Of a stretch of DNA of 28,332 nucleotides, positions 15,524 through 21,562 are shown piece after piece. The stretch is from Candidatus Moranbacteria bacterium GW2011_GWE2_36_40 (lineage in GTDB: Bacteria > Patescibacteriota > Minisyncoccia > Moranbacterales > GWC2-37-73). The position numbers and the translations under genes are program-made. The DNA lies in contig LBRX01000007.1 in assembly GCA_000991645.1 (NCBI GenBank), positions 1 through 28,332 of the forward strand, read 5' to 3'. Numbering within the stretch: the first letter of the stretch is position 1; each line of letters begins with the position of its first letter. Under the pieces are notes generated by a model. It was not told the origin of the DNA and did no database searches. It was given only the letters and a program-made list of their open reading frames with translations.

Positions 15524-16510
15524 ATGAAAACAGAAGAAACGGTGGAGTCTTTTGCGCAATGTTTTAAATTGAATTCGAGACGCAGAAAAATTGTTGCGGC
15601 GTTTCTGATTCTTGTAATTGGCGTTGCTATTGTGGCTCTTACTACTGGCTTGAGATTGAAGTTGCATGAAAAACAATTCGGAGGACGAATGATTGATGGG
15701 TATGATGGAAAAATTGGATATTCTTCAATGATGAGGAGTCAATCTGGATTTTATGGAGATTCTAATGCAAATAATTTTTTTGCAATCCCTCAAGATGCTG
15801 CAAAAAGCGGGGAGGTTGCTTTGGTTGTTGAAGATTTGGATGTTGCCAGGAAAGCAATTTCGTCGATAGCTTTGAAAAATGGTGGAATTATATATTTTGA
15901 AAATATTTCATATGCTTCTGAGAATTTGAAAAATGGCTCTGTTGTTGTGCAAATTCCCTTGGAAAAATTTGATGCAACATTTGCAAATTTTAAAAATGTT
16001 GGAAGCAGAATCATTAAAGAATCAACAGAGCAAATTCCATTAATAAATTATTATCCAATGGCTGCTCAGGAAAAAAATGTTGCTAATCAAGATGTCTCAT
16101 CTTCTGATTCTGCAACATCAACATCTTCGATTGAACCAATGATTTATCCTGCACCACAACAAGTTTCACAAAACAAGGGTTACATAAGAGTCGTGTTTGT
16201 TGATTATGGGAAAAAGGAATATCAAAATAGAGCGTTTGGAATTTTTGGTTCATCACAAAACATTAATGGTCTTTGGATTGCACTTGGTCTGAAATTTATA
16301 GTTCTAATTATTTTGTTTGTAGTTTTGCTTTTGGTTTTTCAAAAAATAATTCGTGATATCCGCGCGGCTCGCGCTGCCAAAAAAGCCAAAACTCATCATG
16401 TGCATATTGCCAGCCTCGCGTCGACAAGTGATCATCTTCGCGAGTCGAGGCGGGTTCGTCAAATGCCGAAATCTAGCCAGCGTGTCGTGAGGATTGCAAG
16501 AAAAAAATAG
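15524..16510 (+). CDS. DUF4349-like membrane protein
   Basis: 328 residues. A short cytoplasmic N-terminus (basic SRRRK) is followed by a membrane helix (about 22-43) and a central extracytoplasmic domain. That domain has the DUF4349 pattern: EVALVVEDLDVARKAISSIALKNGG (about 93-117), then VVVQIPLEKFDATFANFKNVG (about 133-153). A Ser/Thr-rich linker, a second membrane helix (about 250-273) and a basic tail follow. The pattern is known from the family; its function is not. The tail (about residues 296-312, SLASTSDHLRESRRV) is encoded by a palindromic repeat that also occurs outside genes at 14487-14531. No SD is present. Confidence 0.72.
   Translation: MKTEETVESFAQCFKLNSRRRKIVAAFLILVIGVAIVALTTGLRLKLHEKQFGGRMIDGYDGKIGYSSMMRSQSGFYGDSNANNFFAIPQDAAKSGEVALVVEDLDVARKAISSIALKNGGIIYFENISYASENLKNGSVVVQIPLEKFDATFANFKNVGSRIIKESTEQIPLINYYPMAAQEKNVANQDVSSSDSATSTSSIEPMIYPAPQQVSQNKGYIRVVFVDYGKKEYQNRAFGIFGSSQNINGLWIALGLKFIVLIILFVVLLLVFQKIIRDIRAARAAKKAKTHHVHIASLASTSDHLRESRRVRQMPKSSQRVVRIARKK
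16409..16453. repeat. Palindromic repeat inside the DUF4349-like gene
   Basis: GCCTCGCGTCGAC on the left and GCGAGTCGAGGCGGG on the right are identical to the reverse complement of 14487-14531; only the loop differs. It is in frame and codes for part of the C-terminal tail. Confidence 0.9.
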
Positions 16511-16519
16511 TTTTACTTT

Positions 16520-16548
16520 ACAATATGTACCCTTCGGGTATATATTGT
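16520..16548. terminator. Hairpin after the DUF4349-like gene
   Basis: ACAATATGTACCC (16520-16532) pairs with GGGTATATATTGT (16536-16548) across a TTC loop. The T-tract is missing, so the terminator role is likely but not certain. Confidence 0.5.
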
Positions 16549-16586
16549 CTGGACAAAATTGAAAATTTTGAAAGACAATTTAAAAA

Positions 16587-16615
16587 GTCCGTGCATTAGC
16601 GCGGGCTTTTTTTTT
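16587..16615. terminator. Bidirectional terminator between convergent units
   Basis: GTCCGTGC (16587-16594) pairs with GCGCGGGC (16599-16606). It is followed on the plus strand by nine T and preceded by five A, so it can end both the DUF4349-like unit and the minus-strand module. Confidence 0.8.
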
Positions 16616-16632
16616 ATTTTAAATTGGTTGCA

Positions 16633-16890
16633 TTATCTGAAGAGAAGCGTTCTTGCAATTCGTGCGTTATTGCTTGAAATTTCTGTTTTGCTTCTGTTTA
16701 ATGCGATATTTTGCTTGAGTGGTTCATTTGTCGGAAATTTCTTTCCGGTTTCAATCTCAAAATATTTGATACGGGAATCTTTTCTTTCACTATCTTCCAT
16801 ATTCCTTATTTCTTTAGCTCTGGATTTTTCATCCTCACTATAGGAAAATCCATTTAAAATGTATGGTTCATTTTTATTTTTCGATACCAT
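16633..16890 (-). CDS. Small charged protein, microprotein 3 of the tRNA-Leu module
   Basis: 85 residues, not recognised. The start at 16890 is fixed by AAGGAGG seven bases upstream; the longer frame to 16971 would run back into the preceding gene. The protein is highly charged (EDEKSRAKEIRNMEDSERKD), with no membrane helix and no cysteine. It is the last gene of a minus-strand series, ending just before a terminator. Spacing to the preceding microprotein is 10 bases, so co-translation is likely. Confidence 0.65.
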   Translation of the reverse strand: MVSKNKNEPYILNGFSYSEDEKSRAKEIRNMEDSERKDSRIKYFEIETGKKFPTNEPLKQNIALNRSKTEISSNNARIARTLLFR

Positions 16891-16900
16891 AATAACCTCC

Positions 16901-17080
16901 TTAACTTTTTTTGTATCGTAAATAACTGAAAAAGGGAATAGTTGTAATGTTTGGAGCTTTTGCGAGATCATTCAAATACCGAGTTGTTTTTGGTTTTGGT
17001 GCTAAAATTTGCTCTTTTATTTCTTCGATTCTTTTTGCGGTAAGTGCTTTTGAGACTTCATGAACAAATTTCTTTGTCAT
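16901..17080 (-). CDS. Microprotein 2 (59 residues), paralogue of microprotein 1
   Basis: Not recognised. It starts ATG at 17080 after AGGAGG inside the end of the previous gene, and stops TAA at 16901. The N-terminal half is basic and helical (FVHEVSKALTAKRIEEIKEQ); the C-terminal half has YLNDLAKAP. It shares the pattern F-hydrophobic-x-x-x-S-K-A-I/L-T and, further on, Y-L-x-x-L-x-x-A-P with the 56-residue neighbour, so the two look like diverged tandem copies. Confidence 0.6.
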   Translation of the reverse strand: MTKKFVHEVSKALTAKRIEEIKEQILAPKPKTTRYLNDLAKAPNITTIPFFSYLRYKKS

Positions 17081-17089
17081 GCTTTCCTC

Positions 17090-17260
17090 CTATCCACGAT
17101 ATCGTTTTTCTCTGAGATGTACATCTCTGTCTGGAGCATTGTGTAGACGTTTGAGATATTGAGCAGTCAACATTTGTGATTCAGAAATTTGACCACGCTT
17201 CGCATCCATCTTTTCCTGCGTAATAGCTTTCGAAGCCTCTAAAAAATCTTCGGTTTTCAT
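17090..17260 (-). CDS. Microprotein 1 (56 residues)
   Basis: Not recognised. The start at 17260 follows a strong SD (GAGGAGG); the stop TAG is at 17090-17092. Contains FLEASKAITQEKMDAKRGQ and YLKRLHNAPDRD, matching its neighbour in the same order. It ends with a basic tail (REKRYRG). It is soluble and charged, with no cysteine. It begins 39 bases after the endonuclease stop, so it probably shares a transcript with it. Confidence 0.6.
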   Translation of the reverse strand: MKTEDFLEASKAITQEKMDAKRGQISESQMLTAQYLKRLHNAPDRDVHLREKRYRG

Positions 17261-17299
17261 GTGATCCTCCTCTCAAGTTGTTAAAGGTCTATGGGCAGA

Positions 17300-17866
17300 T
17301 TAACTCTTGTCTATTTTTACTAATTTTATGAATTCTTCAGTATTTTTTGATATCCTAATTGTATGCTTAGTTTTTCCATTTAATTCTTTTCGTAACTGCA
17401 TGTTTGGTTTGAATCCAAGACTTCTGATAATTTCCATCACATCATTTGCAAGTGTTGGAATTATGGTCACAAAATTTGCCATCAGGTATTTTCTGTCTGT
17501 ATAAATTGAGCCATCCGTTTCAAATAATCCCTTCAGGCACAATAGCGAGTATTGTTTATTATTTTTTATCCAATCAGGAATTGAAATTTTTTGTGATTCT
17601 TTTGACCCATCCTTTGCCTTCCAATTAAGAAGACTTTCCCATTTATTTGAATAACAACTAATGTCTGCGCAATTATCCCTTCTTTTCACTATCGCTACTT
17701 TATTTTTTGGTAAAAGTTTTTGAATGGATAAAATAATATTATCCATCAGATTTTTGTATTTCGTGTCGCAAGAAATTCTTAGACGCACTGCGCGTCCATT
17801 TGGATTTGATAAATTACCATCACCCATAGCGATACCAATGAGGTATGCAAGGTTATTTTTATCCAT
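17300..17866 (-). CDS. LAGLIDADG homing endonuclease
   Basis: 188 residues from the ATG at 17866. A longer frame would extend into the tRNA gene and is not credible as protein. Two LAGLIDADG helices are present: LAYLIGIAMGDG (6-17) and LLCLKGLFETDG (108-119), with catalytic acidic residues D16 and D118. Spacing of about 100 residues fits a single-chain enzyme, which would cut long DNA sites to promote its own spread. It is not inside a visible intron or intein. It begins only 14 bases after the encoded CCA of tRNA-Leu, without an SD, so tRNA 3' processing could generate its mRNA end. A related non-endonuclease role (maturase, WhiA-like) is less likely. Confidence 0.85.
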   Translation of the reverse strand: MDKNNLAYLIGIAMGDGNLSNPNGRAVRLRISCDTKYKNLMDNIILSIQKLLPKNKVAIVKRRDNCADISCYSNKWESLLNWKAKDGSKESQKISIPDWIKNNKQYSLLCLKGLFETDGSIYTDRKYLMANFVTIIPTLANDVMEIIRSLGFKPNMQLRKELNGKTKHTIRISKNTEEFIKLVKIDKS

Positions 17867-17879
17867 TACGTTTTTATTT

Positions 17880-17966
17880 TGGTGCCCGGGGGGAGACTCG
17901 AACTCCCACGACATTACTGCCACACGATTTTGAGTCGCGCATGAATACCAATTCCATCACCCGGGC
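17880..17966 (-). tRNA. tRNA-Leu (anticodon CAA)
   Basis: The acceptor stem GCCCGGG / CCCGGGC closes perfectly, with discriminator A and an encoded CCA (17880-17882). The anticodon stem CGCGA / TCGTG encloses the loop CTCAAAA, giving anticodon CAA for UUG codons. A long variable arm marks a type II tRNA. The T arm is GGGAG-TTCGAGT-CTCCC. No intron is present. Its promoter lies at 18011-18039. Confidence 0.96.
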
Positions 17967-18010
17967 ATTTTGCCTAAAATAAAGCCTAATTTCATCAAAA
18001 GTACTTTCTA

Positions 18011-18039
18011 ATAATAAATGATTGAAATTGAATTGTCAA
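18011..18039 (-). promoter_or_regulatory. Promoter of the tRNA-Leu module
   Basis: Minus strand: -35 TTGACA (18039-18034), a 17-base spacer, -10 TATTAT (18016-18011). It overlaps the divergent promoter of parAB. Confidence 0.8.
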
Positions 18040-18050
18040 TGTGATACAAT
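18022..18050 (+). promoter_or_regulatory. Promoter of parAB
   Basis: -35 TTGAAA (18022-18027), a 17-base spacer, -10 TACAAT (18045-18050). Its -35 lies in the spacer of the opposite promoter, so the two RNA polymerases cannot bind at once. Confidence 0.7.
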
Positions 18051-18056
18051 AGCCTA

Positions 18057-18178
18057 AGAGCAATAACCAATAATCAAGAAACAAGATACAAACAAATTCC
18101 AAATAACAATCCTCAAAACACTTGTGAATTGAAACATTGAGTTTTGTTTGGTTATTGTTTCTTGTAATTTGGTGATTA
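18057..18178. repeat. Quasi-palindromic leader before parA
   Basis: CAATAACCAATAATCAAGAAACAAG on the left is answered by GGTTATTGTTTCTTG and TAATTTGGTGATTA on the right, forming an imperfect hairpin in the parAB leader. The parA start follows within 10 bases, without an SD. Confidence 0.55.
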
Positions 18179-18186
18179 CGAAGTCT

Positions 18187-18975
18187 ATGGCTAAAATTAT
18201 TTCACTAATAAATCAAAAAGGGGGTGTTGGAAAAACAACTACTGCTATTAATATTGCAACTTATTTAGCTTCCATGGGGAAGTTGGTACTTCTTGTTGAT
18301 CTTGACCCCCAGGGAAATGCTTCCTCTGGCTTGGGTATTGATATTAGGAATTTGGAAAAGGGTTTGTATAGTACATTGGTAGGTGGTGAACATCCAAGGA
18401 ATGTTATCATTAGAGCTGAGGAGGCTGGACATGATCTTTTGCCAAGTTCGCAAGAATTGGCAGGTGCTGGTGTTGAAATGGTGCATTTTGATAATCGTGA
18501 ATTTAAGCTGTATGACGTCTTAAGACAGATTCGCACAGATTATGACTATATTATTATTGATAGCCCTCCTAGCCTTGGTTTATTGACAATAAATGGGCTT
18601 GTGGCGAGTGATGAGGTGCTTATCCCAGTACAAACAGAATATTATGCTCTTGAAGGCTTGAGTCAACTTCTATCAACAATTGAGCTTGTGCAGAAGCATT
18701 TGCAACCAAACTTGAAAATCATGGGTGCAGTGCTCACAATGTATGATCGACGAAACAGATTGGCTCGCCAGGTTGTTAAGGAGATGAAGAATCATTTCCC
18801 AGGACACGTTTTTGAAAGCGTTATTCCTAGAAGTGTTCGTTTGGCTGAGGCACCAAGTTATGGAAAATCAATTCTCAGTTTCGACAGTCTTTCCAAGGGA
18901 GCAAGATCATATAAAAATCTTGTTAAAGAAATAATAGCAAGGGATGAGGAAGAAAAGCGCAATAAAATACAATAA
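18187..18975 (+). CDS. parA: ParA/Soj chromosome-partition ATPase
   Basis: 262 residues from the ATG at 18187; a GTG at 18148 would add residues encoded by the leader repeat. The deviant Walker A is KGGVGKTTT (11-19) with signature lysine K11. The Walker A' region is VDLDPQGNASSGLG. The switch region is YDYIIIDSPPSLG. The C-terminus has IPRSVRLAEAPSYGKSI, typical of chromosomal Soj proteins. It has no N-terminal DNA-binding extension, so this is a chromosomal type, not a plasmid type Ia. It acts with ParB, encoded 86 bases downstream, to move replicated origins. Confidence 0.95.
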   Translation: MAKIISLINQKGGVGKTTTAINIATYLASMGKLVLLVDLDPQGNASSGLGIDIRNLEKGLYSTLVGGEHPRNVIIRAEEAGHDLLPSSQELAGAGVEMVHFDNREFKLYDVLRQIRTDYDYIIIDSPPSLGLLTINGLVASDEVLIPVQTEYYALEGLSQLLSTIELVQKHLQPNLKIMGAVLTMYDRRNRLARQVVKEMKNHFPGHVFESVIPRSVRLAEAPSYGKSILSFDSLSKGARSYKNLVKEIIARDEEEKRNKIQ

Positions 18976-19061
18976 GTTTATAAAGTTATAAAGTTCTTAA
19001 AGTTTATAAAGTATTTTTCTTTACGAACCTTATGAACGTTATGAACTTTCGACTTTAATTT
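18976..19061. repeat. TTTATAAAGTT quasi-palindromic gap
   Basis: TTATAAAGTT / AGTTTATAAAGT words on the left are answered by CTTTACGAACCTTATGAAC and TTATGAACTTTCGACTTTA on the right. The same word family fills 23852-24010. Confidence 0.65.
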
Positions 19062-19979
19062 ATGTCTCAACAATTCGGACTTGGCAGGGGACTGTCATCT
19101 CTTATCCCAAACAAACAACCAGCAGCAGCGACACCTCAAACATTTCAAAATGCTGAGGAGTTTTCCAAGAGAACAGTTAGCGCAACAGATGAATCAATTC
19201 GTGGTGATAATTTTGTGATGGAGGTTGATGTGAATCTTATTGTGGCAAATCCGCATCAGCCAAGAAATCTTTTCGATGACGAAAAATTGCAAAATTTGGC
19301 TGATTCAATCAAATTGCATGGAATTATTCAACCATTGATTGTCACACGTAGTGGAAACAAATATGAATTAATTGCAGGGGAAAGACGTCTTCAAGCTTCT
19401 CAATTGGTTGGTCTAAAAAAGGTTCCGGTTATTATTCGAGAAGCTAGTGAATTGCAAAAATTGGAATTAGCCATCATTGAAAATGTACAGCGTCATGATT
19501 TAAATGCAATTGAAGAGGGCAAGGCCTATCAAAAACTGGCAGATGAATATCAAATGAGTCAAGAAGAGATTGCTTCCAAGATGGGGAAGTCAAGAAGTTT
19601 GGTCGCCAACAAGATGCGTTTGTTGACTTTGCCTGTTGAAATTCAAAAAGGACTGATTGATGGAAAGATTACTGAAGGACATGCCAAGGCTATTTTGTCA
19701 CTTTCTAATCCTGAAAAACAAAGAGCATTGTATGAAATTATTCTTAAGGGCAATTTGACAGTAAGGCAGGTGGAAGAAAAAACCAAGGAGGTTTCTGTAC
19801 GTTCATATGAGCGTCACAAAACTGCTGATCCGCAAATGAAGGAATTGGAAAACAAATTAGTGGAAGTGCTCGGCACGAAAGTCAAAATTTCTAAAGCTGG
19901 CGATGGTGGCAAGATCGTGATCGAATATTATTCTCAGGAAGATTTAGATTCATTACTTGGTAAAATCGCTCATGAGTAG
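19062..19979 (+). CDS. parB: ParB chromosome-partition protein
   Basis: 305 residues. The N-terminal FGLGRGLSSLIP is the usual ParA-stimulating peptide. The nucleotide (CTP) binding core has NPHQPRN (63-69), GERR (106-109) and ENVQRHDLN (140-148). A helix-turn-helix (about 165-186, SQEEIASKMGKSRSLVANKM) binds parS. A C-terminal dimerisation domain follows a Lys/Glu-rich linker. The full family length is present. It pairs with parA. Its gene converges on the relA/spoT homologue with a 31-base gap and no clear terminator. Confidence 0.95.
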   Translation: MSQQFGLGRGLSSLIPNKQPAAATPQTFQNAEEFSKRTVSATDESIRGDNFVMEVDVNLIVANPHQPRNLFDDEKLQNLADSIKLHGIIQPLIVTRSGNKYELIAGERRLQASQLVGLKKVPVIIREASELQKLELAIIENVQRHDLNAIEEGKAYQKLADEYQMSQEEIASKMGKSRSLVANKMRLLTLPVEIQKGLIDGKITEGHAKAILSLSNPEKQRALYEIILKGNLTVRQVEEKTKEVSVRSYERHKTADPQMKELENKLVEVLGTKVKISKAGDGGKIVIEYYSQEDLDSLLGKIAHE

Positions 19980-20010
19980 TTATAAAAATGCAATTTAAAA
20001 AACAAACCCA

Positions 20011-21495
20011 TTATTCCTTTCTTAACTCTCTTCGAATGTGTGATTTTGCTGCGGAAGTTTTGACGAATTTTAGCCAGTCATGATTAGGTGTTTTGCGGTC
20101 TTTGCTGGTAAGTATTTCCAAAACTTGTCCATTTTTTATTGGATAATCAAGTGAAACCATTTTCCCATCAGCCTTCGCACCTGTAACATGGTTTCCAACT
20201 TCGCTGTGAATTGCATAGGCAAAATCAATTGGTGTTGAATCTTCAGGCAAGTCTATGATGTCTCCTCTTGGTGTGAAGGCAAAAATATGATTTTTGAAAA
20301 AATCAATTTTGAGTCCTTGAATAAATTCTTCATCATCTCGTCCAATTTCATTTTGCCATTCACGAAGTTGCTTTACCCATTCCAATTCTTTTTCCGGTTC
20401 AGGTTTTTTCTTTTTGAAGATCAAATCTCGCCAATTTTTTTTCTTTTTTCTTTCGCTATAAATCCAATGAGCAGCTATTCCGAATTCAGCTTCATTATCC
20501 ATTTTGACAGTCCTTATTTGAACTTCTAATATTTTTCCATCTGGACCAAATACTGTTGTGTGAAGTGATTGGTATCCATTGGGTTTTGGTAGAGAAATAT
20601 AATCTTTAATTCGTCCAATCATTGGGCGATATTTTTTGTGCACAATTCCAAGTGTTTCATAGCAATCAGCAACTTCAGGCAAAATTATTCGCACAGCGGA
20701 CAAATCATAAATTCTATTTATGTCCATGTCGTGCTTTTGGAGTTTAAGATAGAGGCTATAAATGCTTTTGGCACGTCCATCTGTTCTAATGAATTGAATT
20801 CCTTCTCTTTTCATTTCATCTTCCAATTCTTTGATAGCTCTTTGAACATGCTTATCTCTTTCTTCTTGGTCCTTTTCCTCTAACTCCTTGATGCGTTGAA
20901 AATTTTCAGGATCAAGATATTTAAATGAGAGATCCTGAAGTTGAGTTTTTATTTCTCCCATTCCAAGTCTATTGGCAATCGGAGCAAAAATTTCCATGGT
21001 TTCACGTGCAATTCGAATTTGTTTTTCTGGAGGATTAAACTCCAGTGTTTGCATGTTGTGCAATCTGTCAGCAAGCTTGATGATGATCACGCGAATATCG
21101 CTTGCCATTGCCAGAAGCATTTTGCGAAGATTTTCCAAAAAATATTCTTCATGTGAACCGCGTAATTTTATTTTTCCCAATTTTGTCACACCATCAACAA
21201 GCGAAGATATTTCGCTACCAAATTTTTTTTCAATATCTTCAAGGGTTATAGCTGTGTCTTCTGGGATGTCATGCATGAGACCAGCTGCTATAGTTTTCCC
21301 TCCCATACCAATCTCGGCCAAAATTTTTGCCACCGCAATTGGATGTTGAACATAATCTTCACCAGAACGTCTTGTTTGGCCCTTGTGTGCTTCCATAGCC
21401 AAATCATAAGCCTTGGTTATGACTTTTTTCCTCGCATCTGACGGGGGATTTCGCAGTGCACCTATGATATCTTCAAGTGTGAGTTGTTTTACCAT
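20011..21495 (-). CDS. RelA/SpoT homologue, short form without ACT domain
   Basis: 494 residues, bifunctional in appearance. The HD hydrolase part has H51 (QHPIAVA), H75-D76 (LMHDIPEDT) and D143 (ADRLHNM), all intact for ppGpp breakdown. The synthetase part has RTDGRAKSIYSLYLK, IYDLSAVRII, LPKPNGYQSLH, EVQIRT and AEFGIAAHW. A TGS domain is at about 405-470 (IFAFTPRGDIIDLP through GQVLEILTSK). The chain ends soon after TGS, while long RSH proteins (about 700-750) continue into helical, zinc-finger and ACT domains that contact stalled ribosomes. Regulation by those parts is therefore missing. The stop is natural, with no trace of a downstream remnant. Confidence 0.93.
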   Translation of the reverse strand: MVKQLTLEDIIGALRNPPSDARKKVITKAYDLAMEAHKGQTRRSGEDYVQHPIAVAKILAEIGMGGKTIAAGLMHDIPEDTAITLEDIEKKFGSEISSLVDGVTKLGKIKLRGSHEEYFLENLRKMLLAMASDIRVIIIKLADRLHNMQTLEFNPPEKQIRIARETMEIFAPIANRLGMGEIKTQLQDLSFKYLDPENFQRIKELEEKDQEERDKHVQRAIKELEDEMKREGIQFIRTDGRAKSIYSLYLKLQKHDMDINRIYDLSAVRIILPEVADCYETLGIVHKKYRPMIGRIKDYISLPKPNGYQSLHTTVFGPDGKILEVQIRTVKMDNEAEFGIAAHWIYSERKKKKNWRDLIFKKKKPEPEKELEWVKQLREWQNEIGRDDEEFIQGLKIDFFKNHIFAFTPRGDIIDLPEDSTPIDFAYAIHSEVGNHVTGAKADGKMVSLDYPIKNGQVLEILTSKDRKTPNHDWLKFVKTSAAKSHIRRELRKE

Positions 21496-21533
21496 AGTGT
21501 GTATTACTTCTGAAATATTTTTATATTGCTTTT

Positions 21534-21542
21534 ATTATAGCA
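21534..21542 (-). promoter_or_regulatory. Extended -10 promoter of the RelA/SpoT homologue
   Basis: Minus strand TGCTATAAT: a perfect -10 (21539-21534) with the TG extension; no convincing -35. It would give a leader of about 30-35 bases without an SD. Confidence 0.6.
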
Positions 21543-21562
21543 CATTGTGCAATATTTTTTTG

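Noticed and set aside
17880..17966. An intron in tRNA-Leu spread by the adjacent LAGLIDADG enzyme
   Set aside because: The tRNA folds completely without extra sequence in the anticodon loop.
16549..17966. A classical integrated element with a duplicated tRNA 3' end
   Set aside because: No copy of the tRNA 3' end was found near 16.5 kb, and no integrase is encoded in the window.
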